This document shows positions 1-9,670 of a stretch of DNA of 60,985 nt, in pieces. Every line of letters begins with the position of its first letter. The first letter of the stretch is position 1. Source of the DNA: Mycolicibacter longobardus (GTDB taxonomy: Bacteria > Actinomycetota > Actinomycetes > Mycobacteriales > Mycobacteriaceae); NCBI RefSeq assembly GCF_002102265.1, contig NZ_LQPG01000004.1, positions 1 to 60,985 on the forward strand. Direction: 5' to 3'. The position numbers were made by a program, and so were the translations under genes. Under the pieces are notes generated by a model that did no database searches, had not been told where the DNA came from, and saw only the letters and a list, made by a program, of their open reading frames with translations.

Positions 1-61
1 CGCCGAAGAACTCGACCGACTACTGTCAGACCCGTCCACATTCGTTGCAGCGACCGCCTGA
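1..61 (+). CDS. 3' end of an unidentified gene (partial)
   Basis: An open frame enters from the left edge and ends with TGA at 59-61, giving a 19-residue C-terminal tail (AEELDRLLSDPSTFVAATA). Codon choice is GC-rich like the neighbours. Too little is visible to name the family. It converges on htdX. Confidence 0.4.
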   Translation, partial: AEELDRLLSDPSTFVAATA

Positions 62-70
62 ATTCAGGCG
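55..70. terminator. Perfect 16-bp palindrome at the convergent end before htdX
   Basis: CGCCTGAATTCAGGCG is fully self-complementary. It overlaps the stop codon of the left partial gene and lies 25 bases beyond the htdX stop. Its place between convergent genes suggests a small bidirectional terminator. There is no T tract. Confidence 0.4.
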
Positions 71-94
71 CACTTCTGCCTAGTGGGCGCAGAG

Positions 95-940
95 TCAGCG
101 CAACTCTCGCACGGCACCGGTCAGGTAGGGGTAGCCCTTGGCGACGTTTCGCAGCGCCAGATCCCAACCGCCGTCGACCTTCTCGACGTACAGGCCGGGG
201 CTGGCCGGCAGCAGCATCGGCTTACCGAACCGCACCGAGTAGTCCACCGCGTCCGGAAGCGCACCTTCGATGTTGGCCAGAACCGCTGCCGCGGAGAACA
301 TCCCGTGCGCGATAGCGGTCGGGAAACCGAACAGCTTGGCGCCGATCGAGCTGGTGTGGATCGGATTGTGGTCGCCGCCGGCCGACGCGTAGCGCCGGAT
401 CTGGCCGGGGGTGACCCGCAGCACCGCGCTCGGCGGGCCCAGCTTGGGCTGCTTGGCCGGCGGCGGCTTGGGCTCGTCGGACAGGCTGGTGCGCTGCTGA
501 TGCAGGAACGTCGTCACCTGATGCCAGGCCGGGTCGTTGCCGATGTTGATGTCGGTGACGATGTCGACCAGCAGGCCCTTGCGGTGTTCCCGCAGGTTCT
601 CGGCGTGCACGGTCACGTCGACGGTGTCGGTGACCGCGATCGGCCGATACCGGGTGATCCGGTTCTCGGTGTGCACCGAACCCATTGCGGCGAAAGGGAA
701 GTCGAACCCGGTCGCCAGCGCCATCACGGTGGGAAACGTCAGCGCGAACGGATACGTCAGCGGTACCTGATCGCCGAAGCGCAGCCCGGTGACCTCCGCG
801 TAGGCGGCGACATGGCCGGGGTCGATGGCCAGCTCGTCGACCCGCAGCGTCCGGTCCGGCAGGGTTTCGGTGCGCGGAATGAACGGCAGCGCCCCGGCGA
901 CCGCCCGCAACATGTTCCTCATGCCACTCGGTTGCGTCAT
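95..940 (-). CDS. htdX: 3-hydroxyacyl-thioester dehydratase HtdX (MaoC-like)
   Basis: A 281-residue double hot-dog MaoC-type dehydratase that should dehydrate (R)-3-hydroxyacyl thioesters. The hydratase-2 signature is seen as GDHNPIH, with D190 and H195 as the likely catalytic pair, followed by AHGMFS. The N-terminal half is the usual degenerate hot dog. ATG start at 940. The gene lies 5 bases downstream of fabG4 on the same strand, as in M. tuberculosis Rv0242c-Rv0241c. FabG4 would make the hydroxyacyl substrate that HtdX dehydrates. Confidence 0.93.
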   Translation of the reverse strand: MTQPSGMRNMLRAVAGALPFIPRTETLPDRTLRVDELAIDPGHVAAYAEVTGLRFGDQVPLTYPFALTFPTVMALATGFDFPFAAMGSVHTENRITRYRPIAVTDTVDVTVHAENLREHRKGLLVDIVTDINIGNDPAWHQVTTFLHQQRTSLSDEPKPPPAKQPKLGPPSAVLRVTPGQIRRYASAGGDHNPIHTSSIGAKLFGFPTAIAHGMFSAAAVLANIEGALPDAVDYSVRFGKPMLLPASPGLYVEKVDGGWDLALRNVAKGYPYLTGAVRELR

Positions 941-945
941 GCTGC

Positions 946-2310
946 TCAGGCCCCCAACATGGCCTGGCCGCAGACCCGGATGGTGTTGCCGGTCACCGCG
1001 TTCGACGCCGGGCTGGCGAAGTAGGCGATCAACTCCGCGACGTCGACGGGCTGGCCGCCCTGGAACAGGGAGTTGAGCCGGCGGCCGACCTCGCGGGTGG
1101 CCAGCGGGATCGCGGCGGTCATCTCGGTTTCGATGAATCCGGGCGCGACGGCGTTGATGGTGATGCCCTTTTTGGCCAGCTCCGGCGCGAGCGCGTCGGT
1201 CAGGCCGATCATGCCGGCCTTGGTGGCCGCGTAGTTGGTCTGGCCGCGGTTTCCGGCGATCCCGGCCATCGACGACAGGCCGATCACCCGGCCGCCCTTG
1301 CCGATGCTGCTATTGGCAACCAGCCCTTCGGTAAGACGTTGCGGCGCCAGCAGATTGACCGCCAGGACCGCGTTCCACCGGGCGTCGTCCATGTTGGCCA
1401 GCAACTTGTCGCGGGTGATGCCGGCGTTGTTGACCAACACGTCGGCCTTACCGCCGTAGTGCTCCTTGAGGTGCGCGGTGATCGCCTCGACCGCGTCGTC
1501 GGCGGTGACGTCCAGCGCCAGCGCGGTGCCACCCACCCGGGAGGCTGTCGCGTTGAGGGCCTCGGCGGCCGCCGGCACGTCGATAGCCACCACCTTGGCG
1601 CCGTCACGGGCGAACACCTCGGCGATGGTGGCGCCGATACCGCGCGCCGCGCCGGTGATGATCGCGACCTTGCCGTCCAGCGGCCGGTCCCAGTCTGCGG
1701 GTGCGGTCGCGTCGTCGGCACCCACGTAGAACACCTGTCCGTCGACGTAGGCCGAGCGGGCCGACAGGATGAATCGCAGCGTCGATTCGAGGCCGGTGGC
1801 GCCGGGCTTGGCGTCCGGTGACAGGTACACCAGCTGGATCGTGGCGCCGCGCTGCAGCTCCTTGCCCAGAGAACGGGTGAAGCCCTCCAGCGCGCGCTGA
1901 GCGATCCGCTCGTCGACGCTGCCGGCCTGATCCGGGGTGGTGCCGATGACCACGAGCCGGCCGCAGCGGCCGACGTTGCGCAGCAGCGGGGTGAAGAACT
2001 CGTGCAGCTCGGTCAGCCCGGACGGCGAGGTGATACCGGTGGCGTCGAAGACCAGTCCGCCGAAGGAGTCGGCCCACCGGCCGCCCAGGTTGTCGCCGAC
2101 CACCTGGTAGTCCTCGGCCAGGGCGGCGCGCAGCGGTTCGGCCACCCGGCCCGAACCGCCGATCAGCAGCGGTCCGGCCAGCGGCGGCTCACCAGCCCGG
2201 TAGCGGCGCAGGTTCTCGGCCTGCGGAACGCCGAGCTGCTTGGACAGGAACGATCCGGGGGCGGAGTTGATGATCTGGGACAACAGGTCCGAGGGGACTT
2301 TGGGGGCCAC
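946..2310 (-). CDS. fabG4: High-molecular-weight 3-oxoacyl-ACP/CoA reductase FabG4
   Basis: 454 residues, the same length as M. tuberculosis FabG4 as recalled. The N-terminal half (about 1-205) is a flavodoxin-like Rossmann region. The C-terminal half is a classical SDR with TGAARGIG (219-226), NNAG (294-297), S347 and Y360-x3-K364. It reduces 3-oxoacyl thioesters, probably with NADH. GTG start at 2310, preceded by GGAAGG. It is the first gene of the fabG4-htdX operon and is divergent from fadA2, with twin palindromic operator candidates in the shared promoter. Confidence 0.95.
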   Translation of the reverse strand: MAPKVPSDLLSQIINSAPGSFLSKQLGVPQAENLRRYRAGEPPLAGPLLIGGSGRVAEPLRAALAEDYQVVGDNLGGRWADSFGGLVFDATGITSPSGLTELHEFFTPLLRNVGRCGRLVVIGTTPDQAGSVDERIAQRALEGFTRSLGKELQRGATIQLVYLSPDAKPGATGLESTLRFILSARSAYVDGQVFYVGADDATAPADWDRPLDGKVAIITGAARGIGATIAEVFARDGAKVVAIDVPAAAEALNATASRVGGTALALDVTADDAVEAITAHLKEHYGGKADVLVNNAGITRDKLLANMDDARWNAVLAVNLLAPQRLTEGLVANSSIGKGGRVIGLSSMAGIAGNRGQTNYAATKAGMIGLTDALAPELAKKGITINAVAPGFIETEMTAAIPLATREVGRRLNSLFQGGQPVDVAELIAYFASPASNAVTGNTIRVCGQAMLGA

Positions 2311-2366
2311 TGAGCTGCCTTCCGTCTGGGGACGTGCCTGGTGCAGGCCACGGTGTCGACAACGAA

Positions 2367-2397
2367 CTTACTCCAGAGTAAGAATACTGGGTAGTAT
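2367..2397. promoter_or_regulatory. Twin palindromic operator between fabG4 and fadA2
   Basis: Two adjacent inverted repeats share the layout NNACT-N4-AGTNN. The first is TTACT-CCAG-AGTAA (2368-2381, extended by C/G to 2367-2382). The second is ATACT-GGGT-AGTAT (2384-2397). They lie between divergent starts at 2310 and 2449, as expected for a TetR-family lipid regulator. A third similar site is upstream of fadE5. The binding protein is not known from the sequence. Confidence 0.6.
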
Positions 2398-2448
2398 CAC
2401 CCCGACCGTCCCCGGCAACCGGGGCACCCACCACCAGACGGAGAGATC

Positions 2449-3795
2449 GTGGCAACTGCAGCTGCAGCTAAAACCGCCAAGGAGCCGGCCGGCGCACGAC
2501 GCCGAGTCGCCGTCCTCGGGGGCAACCGGATTCCGTTCGCGCGCTCTGACGGCGCGTACGCGAGTGCGTCCAACCAAGACATGTTCACCGCGGCATTGGG
2601 CGGCCTGGTCGACCGGTTCGGCCTGGCCGGCGAGAAGCTGGATGCGGTGATCGGTGGGGCGGTGCTCAAGCACAGCCGTGACTTCAACCTGATCCGGGAG
2701 TCGGTGCTGGGTTCGGCACTGTCGCCCTACACCCAGGCGTTCGACCTGCAGCAGGCCTGCGGCACCGGGCTGCAGGCGGCGATCTGCGCGGCGGACGGTA
2801 TCGCCGCCGGCCGCTACGAGGTGGCCGCCGCGGGCGGAGTGGACACCACCTCCGACGCGCCGCTGGCGATCGGCAACGAGCTGCGCCGCACGCTGCTCGC
2901 GCTGCGCCGGTCCAAGTCCAACGTGGCGCGGCTGAAGCTGGTCGGCAAACTGCCCGCCGCGCTGGGCGTGGAGATCCCGGCCAACAAGGAGACGCGGACC
3001 GGCCTGTCGATGGGCGAGCACCAGGCCATCACCACCAAGCAGATGGGGATCAAGCGGGTCGACCAGGACGAGCTGGCCGCCGCCAGTCACCGCAACATGG
3101 CTGCCGCCTACGACCGGGGCTTCTTCGACGACCTGGTCACGCCGTTCCAGGGGCTCTATCGCGACGACAACCTGCGGCCCCAGTCCAGCCCGGAGAAGCT
3201 GGCCACGCTCAAGCCGGTCTTCGGCGCCAAGGCCGGTGACGCCACCATGACCGCGGGCAATTCCACGCCGCTGACCGACGGCGCTTCGGTGGCGCTGTTG
3301 GCCAGCGAGGAGTGGGCGGCGGCGCACAAGCTCACCCCGTTGGCCTACTTCGTCGACGCCGAGACCGCCGCGGTCGACTACGTCAATGGCGCCGACGGCC
3401 TGCTGATGGCCCCGACCTACGCCGTGCCGCGGCTGTTGGCCCGCAACGGGCTGACCCTGCAGGATTTTGATTTCTACGAGATCCACGAGGCGTTCGCGTC
3501 GACGGTGCTGTGCCACCTGCAGGCGTGGGAGTCCGAGGACTACTGCAAGGAGCGGCTGGGGCTGGATTCGGCGCTGGGCGCCATCGACCGGTCCAAGCTC
3601 AACGTCAACGGCTCGTCACTGGCGGCCGGACACCCGTTCGCGGCCACCGGCGGCCGGATCGTGGCGCAGGCCGCCAAGCAGATCGCCGAGGCGAAGGCTG
3701 GTAAGAAAGGTGCCGCGAAGAACAAGCCGGTGCGCGCGCTGATCTCGATCTGCGCCGCCGGAGGTCAGGGCGTGGCCGCCATCCTGGAGGGGTAG
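2449..3795 (+). CDS. fadA2: Acetyl-CoA acyltransferase (thiolase) FadA2
   Basis: A 448-residue thiolase catalysing the last beta-oxidation step, cleavage of 3-oxoacyl-CoA with CoA. The nucleophilic cysteine is C104 in QQACGTG. The active-site histidines are H346 (EIHEAFA) and H395 (AAGHPFAATGGR), and the second cysteine is C435 in ICAAGGQG. GTG start at 2449 with GGAGAG just upstream. Together with FabG4, HtdX and FadE5 this gives most of a beta-oxidation spiral in one locus. Confidence 0.95.
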   Translation: MATAAAAKTAKEPAGARRRVAVLGGNRIPFARSDGAYASASNQDMFTAALGGLVDRFGLAGEKLDAVIGGAVLKHSRDFNLIRESVLGSALSPYTQAFDLQQACGTGLQAAICAADGIAAGRYEVAAAGGVDTTSDAPLAIGNELRRTLLALRRSKSNVARLKLVGKLPAALGVEIPANKETRTGLSMGEHQAITTKQMGIKRVDQDELAAASHRNMAAAYDRGFFDDLVTPFQGLYRDDNLRPQSSPEKLATLKPVFGAKAGDATMTAGNSTPLTDGASVALLASEEWAAAHKLTPLAYFVDAETAAVDYVNGADGLLMAPTYAVPRLLARNGLTLQDFDFYEIHEAFASTVLCHLQAWESEDYCKERLGLDSALGAIDRSKLNVNGSSLAAGHPFAATGGRIVAQAAKQIAEAKAGKKGAAKNKPVRALISICAAGGQGVAAILEG

Positions 3796-3897
3796 CGCGC
3801 GGCGACGTTTCGTGCCCGACGCCGCCGGGTAGTCCAGACAACGGTTTGCTCCGCGTGGCCGTTTGCCCCCGGCGGCACCGCGGGGCAGCCTGCTTCC

Positions 3898-3934
3898 GGC
3901 CCGCCGCTGAACTGAGGGGATTCAGCGGCGGGCC
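3898..3934. terminator. Strong hairpin between fadA2 and the DJ-1/PfpI gene
   Basis: A perfect 14-bp stem, GGCCCGCCGCTGAA with TTCAGCGGCGGGCC, around a 9-base loop. It lies between two convergent stop codons (3795 and 3945). It is likely a bidirectional terminator, although there is no clear T run. Confidence 0.6.
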
Positions 3935-3944
3935 GTTCGGCAAC

Positions 3945-4715
3945 CTAGTTGCGGCGGGTTGATTCGGCGGTCCCAGCTTCGCCTCTCCTCCGTCGAGCCT
4001 CGCTGAACCGCCGGCTCCGGGCGGCGCTGATCGCCCGGTCCCACAGCAGCAGCGTGGTGGCCTTCAATTGGGCCGGCTTCGCCAGATCCCTGGCCATCAG
4101 CGCGGTGGCCGCCGCCTTGGTCTTCACCGACGCCTTGGACATGTGGCCGGAGTCGAACGGCGGCTGCGGGTCGTATTCCATCGACAATTGGATGGCCTTG
4201 GCGCGGCTCTCACCGCCGATTCGCCCGGCCAGCCACAACCCGAGGTCGATACCGGCCGACACGCCCGCGCAGGTGACGATGTCGCCCTCATGCACGATGC
4301 GCTCATCGCCGACCGGGGTGGCGCCGAACGTCTTGAGCGCCGCCAGCGCCATCCAGTGCGAGGTGGCCCGCTTGCCGGTGAGCAGCCCGGCCGCGGCCAG
4401 CACGACCGATCCCGAGCACACCGACGCCGTCCAGGTCGCCGCCTGGTGGGCGCGCCGCACCCAGTCGAGCAGCCTCTCGTCGCGGGCATGCTCCAGGGTT
4501 GTCATCCCGCCCGGCACCAGAATCACATCCGGAGAAGGAGTTTCGTCGAACGAGTGGGTTGCGCCGACGACCAGTACGCCGGAGTCGGCGGTGATCGGCC
4601 CGGGCTCATGCCACACGAAGCGGACCTGCGTATCCGGCAGCCAGCGCAACACCTCATAGGGTCCGATGAAGTCCAGCGCGGTGAAACCGGGGTACAGCAC
4701 GATGGCGATCTGCAT
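3945..4715 (-). CDS. DJ-1/PfpI family protein (GATase1-like), isonitrile-hydratase type
   Basis: 256 residues of the DJ-1/PfpI superfamily. The nucleophile-elbow cysteine is in SVCSGSVVLAAAGLL, followed by the KRATSHW and GDIVTCAGVSAGIDL segments usual for InhA/GlxA-like members. I start it at the ATG at 4715, preceded by GAGAGG; the frame stays open upstream but without homology. It is 11 bases downstream of a GlxA-type AraC regulator with the same fold, so the pair is probably cotranscribed. Its C-terminal tail is encoded by a 45-bp repeat also found at 36901-36945. Substrate unknown. Confidence 0.8.
   Translation of the reverse strand: MQIAIVLYPGFTALDFIGPYEVLRWLPDTQVRFVWHEPGPITADSGVLVVGATHSFDETPSPDVILVPGGMTTLEHARDERLLDWVRRAHQAATWTASVCSGSVVLAAAGLLTGKRATSHWMALAALKTFGATPVGDERIVHEGDIVTCAGVSAGIDLGLWLAGRIGGESRAKAIQLSMEYDPQPPFDSGHMSKASVKTKAAATALMARDLAKPAQLKATTLLLWDRAISAARSRRFSEARRRRGEAGTAESTRRN
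3965..4009 (-). repeat. 45-bp dispersed repeat, copy 1 (inside a coding region)
   Basis: On the minus strand this stretch matches 36901-36945 at 44 of 45 positions by eye. It encodes the Arg-rich tail of the PfpI-like protein. The second copy is in the opposite orientation, in another reading frame and in an unrelated gene. This is what a small mobile repeat would do rather than shared protein ancestry. Confidence 0.7.
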
Positions 4716-4726
4716 GGGTATTCCTC

Positions 4727-5695
4727 TCAGGCGAACGTCTTGCGGTAATGGTCGGGTGAGATGCCGAGCCGGCGAATGAAGGTGCGCCGTAAGGTTTCCG
4801 CGGTGCCGAACCCGCAGCGTCCGGCGATCGCCACGACGGTGTCGTCGGTCTCCTCGAGCTGTCGGCGCGCGGCTTCGGTGCGCACCTGCTCCACGTAGAC
4901 GCCTGGTGCAACTCCGACCTCGTCGGTGAACACCCGGGTGAAGTGCCGCGGACTCATCGCGGCCCGGGCCGCCAGTTCGGGAATCCGGTGCGGGCCACCG
5001 GGTTCGGACTCGATGAGTTCCTGCACGTCGCGGATCGGAGCGCGACGGGCTCGCGGCAGCCAGGCCGGAGTGGCGAACTGGGACTGTCCACCGGGCCGGC
5101 GCAGATACAGCACCAGCCAGCGCGCCGTCGTCTGCGCCACCTCGGTGCCGTGGTCTTCCTCGACCAGCGCCAGGGCCAGATCGATACCGGCGGTGACGCC
5201 GGCTGCGGTCCAGACCGACTCCGAACTGCGCATGAAGATGGGTTCGGGATCGACGGTAATGTTGGGGAACTCGCTCGCCAGTGCCTCGGCGAACGCCCAA
5301 TGCGTCGTCGCGCGGTGGCCGTCGAGCAGACCGGCCTGGGCCGCCAGGAACGCGCCGGTGCAGACGCTGACCACGCGTCGCGCGTGGACCGACGCGCTGC
5401 GGACCCAGTCGACGACCTCCGGGTCGGACCGCGCCGCGTCGACGCCGATGCCGCCGGGCAGCAGCAGAGTGTCGACGGACTCGTTCGGTTCGGGCAGTGG
5501 GCCGGCGGCCAGGGCCACTCCGCTGCCGGCGGTGATCGGTTCGCCGCCGACGCTGGCCACCGCAACGTCGTAGCCGTCCGCACCGCGCCCCTGACCGAGC
5601 AGTACGAGTGACGCCGTGGCGAACACCTCCGCCGGCCCGAACACATCCAAGGCCTGGATGCCGGGATAGCCGAGGATGAGGACCTTGCGTGTCAC
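4727..5695 (-). CDS. GlxA-type AraC family transcriptional regulator
   Basis: 322 residues. Residues about 1-190 form a DJ-1/PfpI sensor domain (VLILGYPGIQALD, then SVCTGAFLAAQAGLL). Residues about 215-322 are an AraC-type double helix-turn-helix (IPELAARAAMSPRHFTRVF and VAIAGRCGFGTAETLRRTF). Such proteins usually activate adjacent catabolic genes on sensing a small metabolite. It lies immediately upstream of the PfpI-like enzyme gene, so that gene is the likely target. The ATG at 5695 is at the natural N-terminus of the fold. Confidence 0.88.
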   Translation of the reverse strand: MTRKVLILGYPGIQALDVFGPAEVFATASLVLLGQGRGADGYDVAVASVGGEPITAGSGVALAAGPLPEPNESVDTLLLPGGIGVDAARSDPEVVDWVRSASVHARRVVSVCTGAFLAAQAGLLDGHRATTHWAFAEALASEFPNITVDPEPIFMRSSESVWTAAGVTAGIDLALALVEEDHGTEVAQTTARWLVLYLRRPGGQSQFATPAWLPRARRAPIRDVQELIESEPGGPHRIPELAARAAMSPRHFTRVFTDEVGVAPGVYVEQVRTEAARRQLEETDDTVVAIAGRCGFGTAETLRRTFIRRLGISPDHYRKTFA

Positions 5696-5768
5696 GCCAT
5701 CAGTGTCGGCCGTCCGACCCGGTGGCGTCTACGCCATACATCCCACAAATCAGGACACGCCCCCAAGC

Positions 5769-5828
5769 GCGAGCAGACAGAGAATCGCCCAATCTGGCGC
5801 GAGATCATGGGATTCTCTGTCTGCTCGC
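5769..5828. repeat. Palindromic repeat family, copy 1
   Basis: Perfect 18-bp arms, GCGAGCAGACAGAGAATC at 5769-5786 and its complement at 5811-5828, around a 24-base loop. It lies between the divergent GlxA regulator start and the 3' side of fadE5. The same arm sequence recurs at 44308-44363 and, slightly decayed, at 45322-45376, so this is a repeat family rather than a lone terminator. Confidence 0.85.
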
Positions 5829-5849
5829 CGGCCTGGCCCGCCAATGCAA

Positions 5850-5880
5850 CAGGCCCCCAGAGGATCACCCCGGGGGCCTG
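5850..5880 (-). terminator. fadE5 terminator hairpin
   Basis: Arms CAGGCCCCC (5850-5858) and GGGGGCCTG (5872-5880) form a GC-rich hairpin 33 bases past the fadE5 stop on the minus strand. There is no U tract, as is common for mycobacterial terminators. Confidence 0.5.
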
Positions 5881-5913
5881 CGCAGTCTGTGCGCAGCGTT
5901 CAGAACGCCGCCT

Positions 5914-7749
5914 TTAGAACGCCGCTTCGTCGAGCTCCATGATCTCGTTGTCGATCCCGTCGATCACCGAGCGGGTGCTGGTCAGCAGCGGCAGGAAGTT
6001 CTTGGTGAAGAACGAGGCCACCGCGATCTTGCCCTCGTAGAAGGACCGGTCGGGGCCCTCAGCACCGGCATCGAGCTTCTCCACGGCCACCGCGGCCTGG
6101 CGGGTCAGCAGCCAGCCGATCATCAGGTCGCCGACGCTCATCAGGAAGCGCACCGAACCCAGGCCCACCTTGTAGATGCTGGAGATGTCCTCCTGCGCGG
6201 CCATCAGGTAGCCGGTCAGCGTCGCCGCCATGCCCTGCACGTCGGCCAGTGCGGTGGCCAGCAGGGCGCGCTCCGCCTTCAACCGGCCGTTGCCGGTTTC
6301 GTTGGAGATGAACGACTCGATCTCCCCGGCGACGTGGGCCAGCGCGGCACCCTTGTCGCGAATGATCTTGCGGAAGAAGAAGTCCTGCGCCTGAATCGCC
6401 GTGGTGCCCTCGTAGAGCGAGTCGATCTTGGCGTCACGGATGTACTGCTCGATCGGGTAGTCCTGCAGGAAGCCCGAGCCGCCGAGGGTCTGCAGGCTCT
6501 CGGTGAGCTTGGCGTAGGCCTGCTCGGAGCCGACACCCTTGACGATCGGCAGCATCAGGTCGTTGATCCGCACCGCCAGGTCGGCGTCCACCCCGTGCAG
6601 AGCCTCGGCCACCGCGGCGTCCTGGTAGGTGGCGGTGTAGATGTACAGCGCCCGCAGTCCTTCGGCGTAAGCCTTCTGGGTCATCAGCGACCGACGGACG
6701 TCCGGGTGGTGGGTGATGGTCACCCGCGGCGCGGTCTTGTCGGTCATCTGGGTCAGGTCGGCGCCCTGCACCCGCTCCTTGGCGTACTCGAGTGCGTTGA
6801 GGTAGCCGGTGGACAGCGTGGCGATGGCCTTGGTGCCGACCATCATCCGGGCCTGCTCGATCACGTCGAACATCTGGGCGATGCCGTTGTGCACCTCGCC
6901 GACCAGCCAGCCCTTGGCCGGCACCCCGTGCTGGCCGAAGGTGAGCTCACAGGTGGCCGAGACCTTCAGGCCCATCTTGTGCTCGACGTTGGTGACGAAC
7001 ACGCCGTTGCGCTCACCGAGTTCGCCGGTTTCGAAGTCGAACAAGAACTTCGGCACGAAGAACAGCGACAGGCCCTTGGTGCCCGGCTTGGCGCCCTCGG
7101 GGCGGGCCAGCACCAGGTGGAAGATGTTCTCGAACAGGTCATCGGAGTCAGCGGAGGTGATGAACCGCTTCACACCGTCGATGTGCCAGGAGCCGTCATC
7201 CTGCTGGACAGCCTTGGTACGGCCGGCGCCGACATCCGAACCGGCGTCGGGCTCGGTGAGCACCATGGTGGAGCCCCAGCCGCGCTCGGCGGCGATGATG
7301 GCCCACTTCTTCTGCTCTTCGGTGGCGACGTGGTAGAAGATGTTGGCGAACCCGGCCCCGCCGGCGTACATCCACACCGCCGGATTGGCGCCCAGGATGT
7401 GCTCGTGCAGCGCCCACATCAGCGCCTTGGGCATCGGCATGCCGCCGAGCTCGTCGGCGATGCCGACCCGGTCCCAGCCGCCCTCCAGGGTCGCCCGCAC
7501 CGACTTCTTGAAGGACTCGGGCAGGGTCACCGAGTGGGTGGCCGGGTCGAACACCGGCGGGTTGCGGTCGCCGTCGACGAATGAGTCAGCAATGGGCCCC
7601 TCGGCCAGCCGGACCATCTCGCCCAGCATCTCTTGAGCTGTGTCGACGTCCAGGTCGGCGTATTCGCCCTGGCCGAAGGCCTGGTCCAGGCCGAACACCT
7701 CGAACAGGTTGAATACCTGGTCACGGACATTGCTCTTGTAGTGGCTCAC
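5914..7749 (-). CDS. fadE5: Acyl-CoA dehydrogenase FadE5
   Basis: A 611-residue acyl-CoA dehydrogenase with the long C-terminal extension of the FadE5/ACADVL-like class, equal in length to M. tuberculosis FadE5 as recalled. It catalyses FAD-dependent alpha,beta-desaturation of acyl-CoAs. Visible landmarks are [16 protein letters not shown], the [10 protein letters not shown] motif, [14 protein letters not shown], which carries the likely catalytic glutamate, and a C-terminal MELDEAAF. I chose the GTG at 7749 (Val-Ser-His-Tyr) because GAGGAGGAAG precedes it and it gives the family length. Upstream in-frame codons are spurious. Its promoter has a palindrome matching the fabG4/fadA2 operator. 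Confidence 0.96.
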   Translation of the reverse strand: MSHYKSNVRDQVFNLFEVFGLDQAFGQGEYADLDVDTAQEMLGEMVRLAEGPIADSFVDGDRNPPVFDPATHSVTLPESFKKSVRATLEGGWDRVGIADELGGMPMPKALMWALHEHILGANPAVWMYAGGAGFANIFYHVATEEQKKWAIIAAERGWGSTMVLTEPDAGSDVGAGRTKAVQQDDGSWHIDGVKRFITSADSDDLFENIFHLVLARPEGAKPGTKGLSLFFVPKFLFDFETGELGERNGVFVTNVEHKMGLKVSATCELTFGQHGVPAKGWLVGEVHNGIAQMFDVIEQARMMVGTKAIATLSTGYLNALEYAKERVQGADLTQMTDKTAPRVTITHHPDVRRSLMTQKAYAEGLRALYIYTATYQDAAVAEALHGVDADLAVRINDLMLPIVKGVGSEQAYAKLTESLQTLGGSGFLQDYPIEQYIRDAKIDSLYEGTTAIQAQDFFFRKIIRDKGAALAHVAGEIESFISNETGNGRLKAERALLATALADVQGMAATLTGYLMAAQEDISSIYKVGLGSVRFLMSVGDLMIGWLLTRQAAVAVEKLDAGAEGPDRSFYEGKIAVASFFTKNFLPLLTSTRSVIDGIDNEIMELDEAAF

Positions 7750-7797
7750 TACTTCCTCCTCATGGAATGCCACTTGTGGTTGGGTACTCAGGATTAA

Positions 7798-7813
7798 GTT
7801 ACCCACCAGTAAC
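7798..7813. promoter_or_regulatory. fadE5 operator candidate (TTACY-N4-AGTAA type)
   Basis: GTTACCCACCAGTAAC, with core TTACC-CACC-AGTAA, begins 49 bases upstream of the fadE5 GTG. It matches the TTACT-N4-AGTAA site between fabG4 and fadA2 in length, spacing and all but one arm position. A common TetR-type regulator of both promoters is the simplest reading. Confidence 0.55.
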
Positions 7814-7822
7814 GTGCCCTGA

Positions 7823-8503
<681 letters not shown>

Positions 8504-8566
8504 GCGCGCTTCACCGCGGCCGCGCCGAAGGTGCGATGACCACCGCAGATGTGTTGCGATGGGCGG

Positions 8567-9430
8567 ATGGCGCCCCCCAACAGTGACCCCCGGCAGCTGA
8601 GGTTCACGGCCGAGACGCTGGTGGCCGAGGCCGCGGCATTCGTACGGCGGCGGCGTGCAGAGGTGTTCGGCGCGGATGCCGCCGACTCAGCCCCGGATCT
8701 GGTCCAGACCAAAAGCAGCCCGACCGATCCGGTGACCGTCGTCGACACCGAGACCGAGCGCTTCATCCGAGATCGGTTGACACAGCTGCGCCCCGGCGAT
8801 GCGGTGCTGGGCGAGGAGGGTGGCGGTTCCGGCGATGGCTCCGAGCCCGGCGCCGTCACCTGGGTCGTCGACCCGATCGACGGCACCGTCAACTTCATGT
8901 ACGACGTCCCGGCTTATGCCGTGTCGGTGGCGGCCACGGTCGGCGGGGTGTCGGTCGCCGGCGCGGTTGCCGACGTCGTCGGTGAGCGGATCTACTCTGC
9001 CGGAGCCGGGCGGGGTGCGCAGGTCAGCGACCGGCAGGGCACGACTGCGCTGCGCTGCGCTGAGGTCGCCGAGCTGTCAGTGGCCCTGCTGGGCACCGGG
9101 TTCGGCTATTCGCCGCGGCGCCGGGCCGCCCAGGCGGCGTTGCTGGCCAGGCTGTTGCCGACGGTGCGCGACGTGCGCCGGATCGGTTCGGCGGCACTGG
9201 ATCTGTGCATGGTTGCCGCCGGCCGGCTGGACGCCTACTACGAGCACGGGATCAAGCCGTGGGATTACGCGGCGGGGTCGCTGATCGCGGCCGAGGCGGG
9301 CGCGCGGGTGATGCTGCCCGGACCGGCGATCGACAGCGGCGAGGTGATCATCGCGGCGGCGCCGGGTATCGCCGACGAACTCATTGCAACGCTGCAGCGA
9401 GAGGGCGGTTTGGCGCCGATTCCGCAGTAG
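8567..9430 (+). CDS. suhB: Inositol monophosphatase family protein, SuhB-like
   Basis: 287 residues with the Mg2+-dependent inositol monophosphatase signature: GEEGGG (metal ligands), WVVDPIDGTVNF and the C-terminal WDYAAGSLIAAEAG. Stretches such as KSSPTDPVTVVDTETER and RRIGSAALDLCMVAAGRLDAYYEHG closely follow M. tuberculosis SuhB (Rv2701c) as I recall it. That gene sits near sigA, not here. It would dephosphorylate inositol-1-phosphate or a related sugar phosphate. I use the ATG at 8567; an ATG at 8549 would add six unlike residues. Confidence 0.85.
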   Translation: MAPPNSDPRQLRFTAETLVAEAAAFVRRRRAEVFGADAADSAPDLVQTKSSPTDPVTVVDTETERFIRDRLTQLRPGDAVLGEEGGGSGDGSEPGAVTWVVDPIDGTVNFMYDVPAYAVSVAATVGGVSVAGAVADVVGERIYSAGAGRGAQVSDRQGTTALRCAEVAELSVALLGTGFGYSPRRRAAQAALLARLLPTVRDVRRIGSAALDLCMVAAGRLDAYYEHGIKPWDYAAGSLIAAEAGARVMLPGPAIDSGEVIIAAAPGIADELIATLQREGGLAPIPQ

Positions 9431-9586
9431 TCGTATCGCCCAGGCGGAATTGTGAGCGGCCTCACTTCGCGGCCGATTTATTGCATATCACCTGTTGACC
9501 GCCGTTCGGCCGCGTCGGTAGAACGGGACGTGCGGAAGCGCTGACGCTTTTCGCGGCCGCACTGGCGCGGCAATCCCCGGATAGGC

Positions 9587-9613
9587 GTAAACCGTTGCAA
9601 GCAGCGGGTTTAC
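9587..9613. promoter_or_regulatory. Inverted repeat upstream of the aldo/keto reductase gene
   Basis: GTAAACC (9587-9593) and GGTTTAC (9607-9613) are separated by 13 bases, about 60 bases before the ATG at 9671. It could be an operator. The rest of the 240-base gap shows nothing firm. Confidence 0.3.
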
Positions 9614-9670
9614 CGGCTGATCGAAATGTAACCAGTGATGGCAACGTAACGGAATGTGTAGGTCGAAAAG

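Noticed and set aside
3945..5300. A long frame that would fuse the PfpI protein to 195 extra residues
   Set aside because: The extra part overlaps the AraC-type regulator in another frame and has no fold. A good ribosome site exists at the internal ATG at 4715.
5689..7584. A 631-codon rightward open frame over fadE5
   Set aside because: Fully antisense to fadE5, low complexity and without a ribosome site or homology.
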